Shown here piece after piece: positions 46,045 to 58,540 of a DNA stretch of 64,000 nt. The stretch's first letter is position 1. Each line of letters starts with the position of its first letter. The position numbers were made by a program, and so were the translations under genes. Location of the stretch: NCBI GenBank assembly GCA_035771175.1, contig CM069596.1:13535001-13599000 (forward strand), in the 5' to 3' direction. Below the pieces are notes generated by a model. The model did not search any database and was not told where the DNA came from. It worked only from the letters and a program-made list of their open reading frames with translations. This DNA comes from Paratinospora sagittata (taxonomy: Eukaryota; Streptophyta; Magnoliopsida; Ranunculales; Menispermaceae).

Positions 46045-48001
46045 TGTTATCTCAATGAACCCCATGTCATGAATGTTTTGATGATTGCAAATATCTCAAA
46101 TCTGTGTATCTAATGATCTTTTCAAGTGTTTCAGATTTATCAAGAATCAAGATTAAGGAACTATACTCGCAAGCCTATTGAACATCAATTAAAGTTCTGA
46201 GTCTATCAGTACTTAGATTGTAAAGTCTATCGAACAATTTGGTCTCAGCAAGATTTACTCATTTTCGTACTTTGATCTTAAAGGTACTTTATGATTTCTA
46301 AAGTATTTGATTTGATTAGACAAACACCATGATTTCAATCATGTTTTATCGAGCTTTTAATCGAAAAATCAAAAACTATTTTTATAGAGTCTTTCAGGAC
46401 GCTAATGTTTTAGCAGTGCCCTCCTGGACTTGATGAGTCAGGACGCTAATAACATATTAGGACGCTCAAGGTTGAATTGAACTGATTCATAAGGACGCTT
46501 ACTTGTAAGTAGCGACCTTCCTTTAGTCAACCTTTGAAAGTATCAGGACACTGACTTAGTTTCAGCTCGTTGAAAGTTCTCTTAGTTTTTAATTAATTTC
46601 TATATTTAAGGACGATAATAGTTATAAGTTGAATAAACTATTAGGATACTACTTGTGTAGGAATGCCCTCATCCTTAGAATCAAATTAATAACTTTCAGA
46701 ACGCTTACTGTCCTTCAGCGCACATAATATTATTTGAAAATTGTTTTAAAATTTCAAGACGCTTGCTTATGAGTAGCGCCCTCGTGTGTTTAAGTATTTT
46801 AAAACAAACCAAGACACTAACTGTTGATTAGCGCCCTCAGGATTTAAGTTGTTTTAATCGTCAAAGTAAGCCAGGACGCTTACGAGTCAGTAGCGCCCTC
46901 AAAGGAGCAAAATGACAAAAATGATATTTTTGTTGTTATGACTCGTACATCTTTTTAGACACTTTTCAGAAAAACTTTTCACACAAAAATCAAATTTTTG
47001 TATTTGTCAGAGATCTCATCTGATTCATGAACCACGTCTCTTAGACTTTCCTTATTCATGAATTTGGAGAATATCAGAATATTCATAAAATGCCCAGTTG
47101 CCATTTTCGTGATACATTCTAGTTGTTGTAAGTTAACGTTCATATTTGAAATTCAAATTTAAATGAGCAACAACTTCATCTCTACAAGTCTATAAATACC
47201 AGCACTTAACAATCTGTTAACCACCGAAAATTCTTTGAGCCAAAACACTTTTGAAAGTTAGTCGAATTTTCATCTGATTAAAAAAGCTTAAGTTATTCTG
47301 GTTTCAAAGCATTTTCTTTGAAACTTTGCTTATTCAAAAGATTTTCATACTGAGCTAAATTTCTATCTTTATCTGAAAATCCATTTGAAAGCTTGAACTG
47401 TTTTCACTCAAATTTTCAGCACTATTTTAACTTATATCATTATTGCTAAAAGGAAAATTTGAGAGATAGTTCATAGGATACAGTTGTACTAAATTTCATA
47501 TCTTGTATACTGTATCAAGATTGTAACAGTAGTTAGATAAACTACTGAGTTGATATTTTTATATTTAGTTTGCAGTGACTGGTTAGTCACTGGGCCAGAG
47601 CAAGTGTTGCTCCAAGTTGAAACGGTCTTCTCACACATGTAAGTTAAGAAACTGTAGTTGTCACACCCGTAAGTTGAGAATGTTTAGGTTTGTCTCACAC
47701 CTGGAAGTTGGGATAGGTTGGTCTCAATCCTGCAAGTTGAGCAGTGTAACGGTTGTTCTCACATCCGCAAGTTGAGAAAAGTTGTAATAGTTTGATTTTC
47801 ACCCGTAAGAGAATCCCTTAGTGATAAGGTTTAAAATCCTAACTGAGGAGGTTAGGTAGTGGACGTAGGCAAGTAGCCGAACCACTATAAATCGATTGTG
47901 CATATTTATTTATATTCCGCACTTTAATTTTGCCATTGTGGTTAATTTTAAATTGACTAAGTCTCCAATTCACCCCCCTCTTGGACATATCTGGGCCAAC
48001 A
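46045..48001 (+). repeat. 5' LTR of element A
   Basis: TGTTATCTCAATGAACCCC to GGGCCAACA. Palindrome-unit array at about 46395-46915. TATA box TCTATAAATACC at about 47189-47200. Repeated CTCACACCCGTAAGTTGAG phrases at 47620-47815 in the U5-like part. Confidence 0.92.
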
Positions 48002-48055
48002 ATTGGTAACAAAGCAGTGTTGCTCTTTAAAGAAACTTCACAACTTCTTTGATAA

Positions 48056-49192
48056 ATGGCAATGACCAGAGGCACTGTCATAGAAGTCGGTCAGCCTTTA
48101 GATAGACCACTTCTGTTCAATAGAGACTGGTTTAAAGATTGGATGATAAGGATGAAATCCTTTCTACGATCTAAGGATATCAGTCCATGGGAAATGGTTG
48201 TAAACGGTTGCACCATGCCCAACAAGCCTATTGAGCTATGGACAAATAAGGAAAGACAAAATGATAAGCATAACCCTCAAGCTGTCTATGCCTTGTACTG
48301 CTCTCTACCTGAGGAAGAAGTAGAAAGGGTAGTTCATATCGAGAGTGCCAAAGAGATTTGGGAAACACTCAAATCATTTTAATGTGAAAAGATTAACAAT
48401 TAAGATGAAAAGCTCAAAGAGTCTGATAGACTATTTGATGCCTTTGAGATATCAGAGAATGAATCTCTCGATACGACATGCAATAGATATCAATCCATTC
48501 TTGTTGGAATGCAAGAACTGAATTAGGAAATACTTGCAGAAATATCTCTAGTATATTTCTATGATAAGCTTCCAAAGAAATGGAATGATAAGCTAATTAT
48601 GTTAACTGAATCTGTTGAACTATGAGAAATGAGTTTAAAAGAGTTTTGTGATCTTTTAAAAACCATGGAAGGAAAGGATGAGAGCAAAGACCTTGTTAGA
48701 ACATTAGAAGAGCCACTTGTCCACTTTAGGGTTTTAGATAGTGAGTCAGTTCATGATAACATTCAATGTTTTATACGTCTAGTAAATGAACTTGAACACT
48801 TTGGAAAAACCATCTCTCACTCTACTTTAGTACAATACTTTCTAAACAGTTTTCCTGAAAACTAGAAATACAAAATAAATTTTCTAAACAAGTTTTCAAA
48901 TCCATTTGAAATTAGTTTTCAAGAAATTGATTATATTTTGAGTGGGTTAGAAACTTCATTCGAGAGAGAAGACATTCTTGCAAATGCACCAAGCAGGAAC
49001 GGAAGTGAAGTTGCTGATGATATAAACACAATGAGTCAACAATCCTCAGCAAGCACATCCAGGACGCTCAATGAGAGATCTCCTGATAGAATGTCGAAAA
49101 TGAAATCAACATGGAGAACGAAGATAATGAATTATCTCAGCTGCTTCAAAAAGAGCAAGAGTGCACAAGTCAAGGACTTTGCAGTACCTTGA
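48056..49192 (+). pseudogene. Element A gag-like region with duplicated C-terminal module
   Basis: ATG at 48056 (MAMTRGTVIEVGQPLDRPLL). The N-part matches copia gag: FNRDWFKDWMIRMKSFL, SPWEMVVNGCTMPNKP, QAVYALYCSLP and SAKEIWETLKSF. Two similar modules follow: first about 48420-48680 (NRYQSILVGMQELN, KLPKKWNDKLIMLTES, LKEFCDLLKTME), then about 48720-48970 (CFIRLVNELEHFGKT, LNSFPEN, KYKINFLNKFSNPF, QEIDYILSGLE). Both fit the 'loop, LP.sW, E..L..L...E' pattern of the UBN2 gag C-part. No zinc knuckle follows. In-frame stops at about 48380, 48523, 48622 and 48863 break it. Confidence 0.72.
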
Positions 49193-49820
49193 GGTAAAAG
49201 TCAAAAATATGCAAAGGTATAAAAGTCACTCTCATCACTGCTGATTTTATTTGAATATATTTATCAGTGATTATTAAAAATGATTATCTTTAATCATGCG
49301 ATGCTTAGAATGCTTAAATATTATCACTCATGATTAAATTCTTAACGTTTGGTTACTGATTATTCAACCATACATTACTTAAGATTAATTGGTCAAATTT
49401 GATTAAGTGTCCACAAGTAAACTAACAACGAATGAGGACGCTAATGTGCCAAATGACTTTAGTCGATCAAAATCACCAGTCATAAGAAGGACGTTGATTG
49501 GTCACAAATGTTAGATAAATTAGACCGCCTTTAGATATTTATTAGGTTGCGACACATGTGAGTGTGTGTCAGGAGCGAGCTTATAGCTTCTGCATCATAA
49601 AATTAAACCTTAGTGACCTAGCAGTCACTCTTCTTTTTGATGCCCTAGGAGGCTTCGACGAGAACTTACTAGGAATCGTTTCAGGATTTACTACTGAACC
49701 TTCATCTTTAACTTTTGGTAAATCTTGATCTCTGTTCATTTTTTTTGAATCCTTTGATTCCTATTATGTCAGTTTCTGCCTTGTTGCCTCAATTCTTTAT
49801 TTCATTTTGTTTGATTTTCA
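49193..49820 (+). other. Element A spacer between its two ORFs
   Basis: No coding motif. Around 49435-49505 it contains two isolated copies of the U3-type phrase (GAGGACGCTAATGTGCC, AGGACGTTGATTGG). The segment GGTAAATCTTGATCTCTG near 49720 could be a splice-like site but I have no support for it. Confidence 0.4.
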
Positions 49821-51640
49821 ATGACACCCAAACCCGAAAAGCTTCGCCCATTTTCTGCAAGAAAGAGAGCTGCTTCTCTATCATCACCTCCAGATAGGAG
49901 TGTGAGACCAAGAACTGAACCAACTAAGGTCGAACTGGCTGAGGAACCCACATCATCTGTACCTAACCTCCTATTGAAACCGTGTCTAAACCATCTCTCC
50001 CACCTTCTTTTACCCAGATAAGAAGAAAGGGAGACAAAATAGAGAAGCTCGCTAACCGAGTTGTAATCGATGGATGTTTTGTCGATTTTGAGTTCTTCAT
50101 TAACTCTCACCTAGACATTTTATCTTTATTTGAGTTCCAAGGCTGGACCAATTTACTTACCTTCAATTCGAAATGGTACCCCAATCTCGTCAGCCAATTC
50201 TATTTGAATTTGGTCAATAAACCCTGTTCAGGATTTATAAAACAATCAATAGTAAAGGAAAAATCTATTGATATTTCTCCTAGATTCTTTTCTGAAGCAT
50301 TTTCTTTGCCAAGTGATGAAAGTGCCCACTTACTTTCATTCACTAAAGATAAAGTCCAGTATCCAGGCTAAAATAGCCTCTCTGCTCTAAATCTTGTTTC
50401 GAAGAAAAAAGACCACTCGAGTGTCGACAAGAAACTCACCAACCAGTCCTTTGAATTAATCGCCAGAATAATCCACAACATCATTACCCATATCATTCAA
50501 CCTAAAATCGGCAGCAGGGGTAATGTAAATGACTTAGATTTATTCTTGATTTGGTGTATTATGGAAAAGAAGAAAGTGAACCTCGCCCACATTCTCATGC
50601 ATGTTATAAATACTGTAGTTAGTAGAGGAGGAGGTCTTCCTTTTGGAATGTACCTTACCACATTATTCGAGAATTGTGGAATTGATTTCAGTGGAGAAGA
50701 GTGCAAAGAGATCAGCAGATACAACTACGTTGGTCAAACCACTGTAAAATTAATGAGCTACACTTATGTCTCTGCATTGGAGAAATGGTTTCCAATGTCA
50801 GAAATTTCACATGTAGGAGAATCTAGTAGAATGACTAGAGCCAGTGGTGAAGATGTCTCAGCAATGGAGAAAGAAGCTGCCTAAGCTTCAATTACTCATA
50901 AGGAACAGGTTGTGCAAGAGCAAGCTATTACCATAGCTGGCATTGAGCATGTTTCAATTGAAGATGTGGAAATTGAATATGCAAAACAAGTTGTTCATGC
51001 TGAAGAACATCTAATGGAAGAGGTGACCCAGATTGCTTAGGCCGTTGTTGAAGAACAACATCTGAATGAGTCAGAAAATGTTGATGCAATCTTGGAGGAA
51101 ATCACCAGAGAAAGAGTCAATGAGAACTCAAATAAAACCATCTCCATTTGATATCCCTGTATCAATGGAATCCCAAGACTCGAAAAAGACTGATTCTAAT
51201 GGTGAAAAATGTCAAGATTTAGAGGGTTATGATCTGGCTATCATACCTATCAGGGAGATGACATGAATGTAAAGGCTGATGAAGAGGATCATATTGAAAA
51301 TTTTCATGAGGCCAATGTTGAGTTCTAAGTAGAAGATGAAATGGAAAATATTCATGAGGAAAACTCGTCTAATCATGAGTCACCTTCTTATCTTTCTACC
51401 AATGAACCAATAAATGAATTCTTCAGAGAGGAAGATTTCCTGAGAAGAGTGGGAGAAGATCATATTTTTCTCATGTCTCAGCTAATGACTCGTTTAGGAC
51501 AGAATCAAGTTCAGCTGAAGAATGAGATATTGACAGAGGTCCGAGAATCCTTGAAATCTCAGGACAGAGTTGAGATTAATGAGATGAAAGACTATAATTC
51601 TCACATGATCCAAACAACTACATTGCTCGAGAAAGTGACA
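49821..51640 (+). pseudogene. Element A second ORF: 'putative plant transposon protein'-like
   Basis: ATG at 49821 (MTPKPEKLRPFSARKRA), a basic Ser/Pro-rich start. After a frame change near 49980 the conserved part follows: FFINSHLDILSLFEFQGW, KWYPNLVSQFYLNLV, KPCSGFIKQSIVKEKSIDIS, FSEAFSLPSDE and, after a stop at about 50371, NQSFELIARIIHNIITHI, NDLDLFLIWCIMEKKKVNLA, LMHVINTVVSRGGGLPFGMY and LTTLFENCGIDF. This order (YP.LV..FY.N, then G..I.., then LP, then DL.L....I..K.VNLA..I, then LP.G..LT.IF) is what I recall for the 'putative plant transposon protein' domain. Acidic, partly coiled-coil sequence follows to about 51655 with further stops. Its function in the element is unknown. Confidence 0.68.
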
Positions 51641-51914
51641 CAACAAATGGACTAACAGTTAAGTGACATGCAATCTTTGCCTACTTCATCAATCAATAAT
51701 GATCTGGTTAAGGACATTTGAGATAACTTGCAACAAATAAAGTCATTCATGAAAACCTTCGCTGCAATAATTCAACCAAGATCATCAAGCTCTTAACCAC
51801 CTCAAGCCAGACCTCAAACATCACAGAGTCACTCAGCCCAAGCTACATCAAGTCATACTTCGAGTGCTGTGACTGCATAATATTTTTGAAGAACTTCAAA
51901 GCTTACGAGGGAAA

Positions 51915-52800
51915 GTGGTTGACACCTCTAAAGATAAGTCCATTTTTGACACTTTGCAATCAGTTTTAGATGCTATCTTGGATCAAGGAACTAGCAAAAC
52001 AACGCTTGATCCAGTGCTGCAGGCTATCTCTAGTCTGAAAGAGAACTTAGATACTGCAAGGTCAACACAAATAGAGGATAACAAACTAACTAAGATTCTC
52101 GACTTGGTTACTCATGCTGTTGAAAAACTTCACAACTTGGAGAACAATATGCCTTTTTTTACCACAAGCATTATGGATATGTCATACATTGTTATCATAG
52201 TTGCAGATCGAGTGGGAGGAGTAGTAGGCTTCTTTGAAGACCTCTTCAAGGCAATAAACAGTAGACTACATTTTACTGTTTGGTATATTGCCTCGAGTAT
52301 GAAGCGTTTTGCAATGCTCTTTCATTTGTTGGAGAAGAAATTGTAAAGGTTCCACCTGCATTAAGAGCTCCAGCCTTCACACGACCACAAGGACCAAAGG
52401 AGTCTGACAAACTTCTTGGGATATTAGAATGTGAAGAAGAAGAAGCATCCGATGAAGAGTCTCTCCTAGAATCAGAAGAAGAGTGTCTCCACCCCGGATC
52501 CCTCATCAGAGACTTTCCCAGATCCCAAATGCAAACGACTAATCAGGCCAGAATTTAAAGATCAGAAACTTTCTCCCGATTTTGCTCAAGGCCTTACGGA
52601 GCGAAAAAATAAAGGCTTCAAACCTCGTCCACCTCTTGATCCATTTAAATTTGGTGTTTCTAAACATGCCCACGAAAAATTCATTGATAAATCTAGGCAG
52701 TCTGTTGTCATTGACAAATTTGTTAGAAGCTTGGGAAAAGCTCACGTTGTTCCTCAAAGCCATGAGCGCCCAGGAAACCTAAGGAATCTGAACGTAGTTC
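51915..52800 (+). pseudogene. Element A third coding segment, coiled-coil-like then acidic
   Basis: Reading from 51915: DTLQSVLDAILDQGTSKTT, LQAISSLKENLDTARS, KILDLVTHAVEKLHNLE, then a hydrophobic SIMDMSYIVIIVADRVGG. The next open stretch (52280-52558) has a Glu-rich run (ECEEEEASDEESLLESEEE). It is probably the C-terminal continuation of the second ORF. I do not recognise a family. A polar, Lys-rich tail (PRKPKESE-like) continues to about 52870 in another frame. Confidence 0.5.
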
Positions 52801-53187
52801 CAGTGGATTCAAGAAGGATGAGGAGGCCGAAAGAAAAAAGAAAAGAGAAGGGTCCAAGTACAAGCTAAGCCTACCCACTTTTTGATGTTTTCAAAAATGG
52901 GAGAAGAAAATGGAATCTATTAAGGCTAAGTTAGCTCAAGAGGGAAACTACAAGTCAGAGGGAGTCTATCCGGGTTTCTGTACAATATGTTGACTGTATA
53001 ATTATCATGTTCTTGTATACTGTGATTGTACTCATATTGTAATTTATATGATAAAATCAGATATACTTGACATGCTTGTAGATATTCTTGACATACTTGC
53101 TACTCTAAATTCGCTATATGTTTGAATACATAAATATAACTATCTGCATGATCTATGAGTATTTGAAATCATCAAAAAGAGGGAGAT

Positions 53188-55102
53188 TGCTATCTAAATG
53201 AACCCCATGTTATGAATGTTTTGATGATTCCTAATATCTTCAATTTGTGTATCTAATGATCTTGTCAAGTGTTTTAGATTTATCAAGAATCAAAATCAAG
53301 GAACTATACTCACAAGCCTATTGAACATCAATTAAAGTTTCGAGTTTGTCAGTACTTAGATTGTCAAGTTTATCGATCAATTTTGTCTCAGCAATATTTA
53401 ATCATTTTCATACTTTGATCTTAAAGCTATTTTATGATTTCTATAGTATTTGATTTGATTAGAAAAACACCATAATTTCAATCATGTTTTATCGAGCTTT
53501 TAATCGAGAAATCAAAAACCATTTTTACAGAGTCTTTCAGGACACTAATGTTTTAGCAGCGCCTACTTGGACTTGATGAGTCAGGACGCTGATAAAATAT
53601 TAGGACACTCAAGGTTGAATTGAACTGATTCATAAGGACGCTTACTTGTAAGTAGTGACCTCCCTTCAGTCAACCTTTGAAAGTGTCAGCAAGCTGACTT
53701 AGTTTCAGCTCACTGAAAGTTCTCTTAGTTTTTAATTAATTTCTATATTTAAGGATAGTGATAGTTATAAGTTGAACAAACTATCAGGACGCTACTTGTG
53801 TTGGAGCGCCCTCATCCTTAGAATCAACTTAATAACTTTCAGGACGCTTACTGTCCTTCAACGCACTTAATATTATTTCAAAATTGTTTTAAAATTTCAG
53901 GACGCTTACTTATGAGTAGCGCCCTCAGGATTTAAGTCATTTTTATCGTCAAAGTAAGTCAGAATGCTTACGAGTCAGTAGTGCCTTCACTTCATTGTTC
54001 GGTAGGACGCTGATGCTCCATGAGCGTCTACAAAGGAACAAAACGACAAAAATGATATTTTTGCGATTATGACTCGTACATCTTTTTACACTTTTTCAGA
54101 ACAACTTTTCGCACAAAAATTAACTTTTTGTATTTGTCAAAGATCTCATCTAATTCATGAACCACGTCTCTTAGACTTTCCTTATTCATGAATCTAAAGA
54201 GAATCAAAATGTTCATAAAATGTGCAGTTGTCATTTTCGTGATACATTCTAGCTGTTGTGAGTAAACATTCATATCTGAAATTCAAATTCAAATGAGCAA
54301 CAACTTCATCTCTACAAGTCTATAAATACCAACACTTAATAATCTGTTAACCACCGAAAATTCTTTGAGCCAAAACACTTTTGAAAGTTAATTGAATTTT
54401 CATTTGATTAAAAAAGTTTAAGTTATTCTGGTTTTAAAGCATTTTAATTGAAACTTTGCTTATTCAAAAGATTTTCATACTGAGCTAAATTTCTATCTTT
54501 ATTTGAAAATCCATTTGAAAGCTTGAATTGTTTTCACTCAAATTTTTAGTACTGTTTTAACTTATATAGTTATCGCTGAAAGGGAAAATTGAGAGATAGT
54601 TCATGGGATACAGTTGTACTTAATTTCATATCTTGTATATTGTATCAAGGTTGTAACAGTAGTTAGATAAACTACCGAGTTCATATTCTAGTATTCAATT
54701 TGCAGTGACTGGTAAGTCACTAGGCTAGAGCAAGTGTTGCTTCAAGTTGAAAAGGTCTTCTCACACTCGTAAGTTGAGAAAGTTTAGGTCTGTCTCACAC
54801 CCGAAAGTTGGGATAGGTTGGTCTCAAGCCTACAAGTTGAGCAATGTAATGGTTGTTCTCACACCCGCAAGTTGGGAAAAGGTGTAACGGTTTGATTCTC
54901 ACCTGTAAGAGAATCCCTTAGTGATGAGGTTTAAAATCCTAACTGAGGAGGTTAGGTAGTGGATGTAGGCAAGTAGCCGAACCACTATAAATCGACTGTG
55001 CATATTTATTTATATTCCGCACTTTAATTTTGCCATTGTGGTTAATTTTAAATTGACTAAGTGTCTAATTCACCCCCCCTCTTGGACATATTTGGGACAA
55101 CA
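53188..55102 (+). repeat. 3' LTR of element A
   Basis: TGCTATCTAAATGAACCCC to GGGACAACA, following polypurine tract AAAAAGAGGGAGAT (53174-53187). Ends at the duplication GAAAC. Palindrome array at about 53535-54035, TATA TCTATAAATACC near 54320. Confidence 0.92.
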
Positions 55103-56056
55103 GAAACTGAATCTATAGTTAAGGCCATTGCTCGGTTTACAACAAATATTAATGAGATGAAAACCTTAGGCATAAGTTATGATCAAGAAGAAACTGTTAG
55201 AAAGTTTTTGAGAGGTCTACTTATAGTTTGGGAACCCAAGGCCACAACCATTGAAGAAGCCAAGAATCTGATCGAGTATACCTTTGATGAGCTGTGTGGT
55301 TCATTAATGGTTCATGAGATTAAATTGAAAGATAAGAAATGCCCAACCAAGGTTGAGGAAAATGAGAAGAAATCTATTACCCTCAATGTTGAAATTGAAT
55401 CTGAAAATGATTCAGGTTCAAAAGAAGCTATTGCTATATTATCTAGGAAGTTCAATAGATTAATTAGGAGAAAGGGAAAGAGTGGTTCAAGCTCAAAATT
55501 TCACAAAGGAAAGAAATTTGAAGCAAAACCTGTAGAATAATTTTGTAATGGCTATACCAAACCAGGTCATGTTAGGAGTGAGTGTCCAAATAAGTCTAAG
55601 ATGAGTAACTCAAGAAAGAATGACAAAAAGGTTGTCAAAGCTGCTTAGGATGACTCAAGCTTTAGCAAGGATGATTCAGATTCTGATCATAAGGCTACTA
55701 TTTTCTTGATGGAAAATACTGAGGTAAAATCTAAAACATTAAATGAAACTGTTATTCTTGATACTCATGTGCATGATCTTGAACTTAGAATCAGTAAAGA
55801 GGTCAAGAAAAATGACAAACTCAAAAAGAGTTTAGAGGAAGCTCTTGAGGAGATGGAGTCTCAGCAAAAAGAATTAGATGAACTATCCTTAGATAATTTT
55901 CAGTTTAAGAAAGTGATAGAAAAACTGAAAAGTGAAAATGAATATCTTAGGAGAGAAAAGGAAGACCTTAATAACACAGTGATCAAGTTCACAAATGGTC
56001 AAAAGTTGTTTGATATGATGCTTGGATCACAACGTTGTGCTTTTGACAAAGCATGA
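55103..56056 (+). pseudogene. gag: Element G gag C-terminal part and coiled coil
   Basis: Continues the gag cut at 46039: SIVKAIARFTTNINEMKTLG, YDQEETVRKFLRGL, IEYTFDELCGSLMVHEIKLK, ILSRKFNRLIRRKGK. The zinc knuckle near 55545-55585 reads FCNGYTKPGHVRSEC, keeping C..H..C with the first Cys spacing changed and a stop in front. From 55706 a coiled coil follows (DLELRISKEVKKNDKLKKSL, LEEALEEMESQQKELDELSL), ending FTNGQKLFDMMLGSQRCAF. Confidence 0.82.
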
Positions 56057-56500
56057 TTAAGATACACACATGGGTCAAAACAAAAAGAGTATAACACTCT
56101 ACTAACCAAGAGACCGAAATGTCATAAGTGTCACAAGGAAGGTCATACCATGTTGAGATGTAATATTATAAATAGAAAAAAAATAAAATATGCATGGATT
56201 GAAAAGAATGTTCTTATTGATGCTAACATGCATGGACCCAAAGCAACATGAGTACCAAATTCAAAAGTATTTTATGTTGTGTAGATTTACAAAAATGGAG
56301 ATATATGGCATCTGGACAGTGGATGCTCAAGACACATGACTGGAGATAAGTCAAAGGCGGGAATGTCACATTCGGAGACAACAACAAAGGAGAGATTGCA
56401 GGCATCAGAACTATTGGTAGCAATTCTTTATATATTTTTGATGTACTTTATGTAAAATGGCTAAAGCATAATCTCTTGAGCATAAGTCAATTATGTGACA
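56057..56500 (+). pseudogene. Element G protease
   Basis: After a CHKCHKEGHTMLRC knuckle-like motif (about 56116-56160) the protease reads GDIWHLDSGCSRHMTGDKSK (DSG catalytic triad near 56320), then GNVTFGDNNKGEIAG and DVLYVKWLKHNLLSISQL. It is broken by stops at about 56055, 56250 and 56282. The glycine-rich strand order is normal for copia. Confidence 0.8.
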
Positions 56501-57710
56501 AGCGTTATGATATTTCATTTGAAGCAAATAGGTGCATAATTAAGCATGAAAACAATACTACTGCATTCATAACATCTAGGCGTAAGAATGTTTATTGCAC
56601 AAATTTTGATGATATGAGAAAGCAAAATGTTACATGTTTAAGTCCTATATCTTGTGATGATGCATGGCTTTGGCATAGTAGAGTAGCTCATGTTAATATG
56701 GATAACATATCTAGATTAGTCAAGAGAGTTCTTGTCAATTAGGGAAGCATATTAGATCATCATTTAAGAGCAAGGGGTATCAATCTACCACTAGAGCTCT
56801 CAAATTGATTCACAAGGATCTTTTCGGACCAACCAAGACTCAAAGCTTGGGAGATAAATCATATGTATTCGTGACTGTTGATTTCTGTAGATTTACATGG
56901 GTATTATTTTTAGCTCATAAGTTGGAAGTATGTGAATTGTTTGTCAAATTTTGTAAAAGAGTTGAAAATGAAAAAGGCTACAAAATAAACATAATTAGAA
57001 GTGATTGAGGAGGTGCATTCGTCAATAAAAGTCTTGAAGAATTTTGTAATAATCAAGGTTACACTCACCGTCTATCAACCCCTAGAACACTTCAGCAAAA
57101 TGGTGAAATTGAGACGAAAAATAGAACTTTGCAGGAAATGTGTAGAACAATGCTAAGTGAGTATAATGTTGAAAACTATTTTTGGGCAGAAGCTATAAAT
57201 ACTGCATGTTATGTAATGAATAGAATACTGATTAGGAAAAAATTGAACAAAACACCATATGAATTATGGAAAGGGCGAACACCCAACATCAGTTACTTTT
57301 GAGTATTCAGATGTAAATGTTTCATCCAAAATGATAAAGATAACTTGGATAAGTTTGAACCTAAATTAGATATTGGGATATTCTTAGGATATTCCTCACA
57401 CAATAGAGCACATCGAGTTTACAACAAATCATCTAAAACTATCGAAGAATCAATTCATGTAAACTTTGATGAGAATGATGATAAGAAATATGTTGAGGAA
57501 GGGATTAGGCAGACAACCCTTGAAAATGATGAAATCCCCAAGAAAACCCAAAACACAGAGACTGAGAACGAACAATCTTTAGAAACATCAAGAAACTCAA
57601 GATTGCTTCAAGGTCACCCTAAAGAACAAATATTAGATCCACAGAAGGGTGTATCCACTAGAGCTTCAATTCAAAAAGATCTAGAGCTTGTCGCTTTCGT
57701 ATCTTAATTT
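56501..57710 (+). pseudogene. Element G integrase
   Basis: The zinc-binding part has WLWHSRVAHVNMDN (two His), but the CxxC half is lost by a deletion at about 56740. Core: HKDLFGPTKTQSLGDKSYVF (first Asp near 56820), IIRSD then TGA then GGAF (second Asp; the TGA replaces an expected Arg CGA), and NGEIETKNRTLQEMC (Glu). Then FWAEAINTACYVMNRI, TPYELWKGRTPNISYF and KLDIGIFLGYSSHNRAHRVY. The Glu/Thr-rich linker to RT runs to about 57705. Confidence 0.85.
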
Positions 57711-57717
57711 TAACCAA

Positions 57718-58540
57718 CCAAAGTGGAAGAAGCACTGAAAGATGAGAATTGGATTCTTGCTATGCAAGAAGAACTAGGACACTTTGTGAGAAACAAAGTA
57801 TGGGAATTAGTTCCTAGACCATATCATCAATCAATCATATGAACCAAATGGATATTTGGGAACAAAAAGAATGAACAAGGAATCATAGTTCGAAATAAGG
57901 CTAGATTGGTTGCACAAGGGTACAACCAAGAAGAAGGCATAGACTTCGAAGAAGCCTTTGCCCCAGTAGCAAGATTAGAGGCAATAAGGATGTTACTTGC
58001 TTATGCTTGTTATAAATATTTTCCCTTATACCAAATGGGTGTAAATAGTGCATTTTTAAATGGTTACATCAATAAAAAGGTATATGTGGAACAACTTCCA
58101 GGGTTTGAGGATGCTCAAGACCCAGAATATGTGTTCAAACTCCACAAAGCCTTATACGGATTAAGATAGGCTCCAAGAGCTTAGTATGATAGACTGAGTT
58201 CATTTTTTTCAGATTATAAATTTCAAAAAAGAAAACATAATCCAACTTTGTTTATTAAACACCACAATGATGATATGTTTATTGTTCAAATATATGTGGA
58301 TGATATCATATTTGGTGCATCAAATAAAGAGTTGTGTGATGAGTTCTCAAAAATAATGCAAAAAAAATTTGAAATGAGTGTGATGGGAGAACTTACATAC
58401 TTTCTCGGTTTGCAAATTAAGCAATTGTCAAAAGTCACTTTCATAGGCGAATCGAAGTATGCGAAGAAAATGGCTAAAAAGTTTCAAATGAATAATTTGA
58501 AATTAATTGATACTCCCTGTAACTCTGGAATCAAATAAGA
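57718..58540 (+). pseudogene. pol: Element G reverse transcriptase
   Basis: [96 protein letters not shown], the YVDDIIFGA box at about 58292-58318 with the catalytic Asp pair, and MGELTYFLGLQIKQL. Stops at about 57840, 58168 and 58183. The N-side Asp block reads [10 protein letters not shown] where family members have DVKSAFLNG, so that Asp is replaced. Confidence 0.87.

Larger units (their letters stand above)
46045..55102 (+). mobile_element. Element A: non-autonomous LTR retrotransposon nested in element G
   Basis: LTRs 46045-48001 and 53188-55102 (1957 and 1915 bp), perfect duplication GAAAC (46040-46044 and 55103-55107), primer site ATTGGTAACAAAGCAG and polypurine tract AAAAAGAGGGAGAT. 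The 5.2-kb interior carries a gag-like region (48056-49192) and a second long broken ORF (49821-52800) but no protease, integrase, RT or RNase H motif. It must therefore have used the machinery of another element. Its LTRs match the solo LTR at 204-2127. Confidence 0.92.

Noticed and set aside
49821..52800. Envelope-like ORF of an endogenous retrovirus-type copia
   Set aside because: SIRE-type elements can carry env-like ORFs after pol, but here the ORF follows gag without pol, and the visible motifs match the plant transposon-protein pattern, with no signal peptide. The hydrophobic stretch near 52180 alone is not enough.
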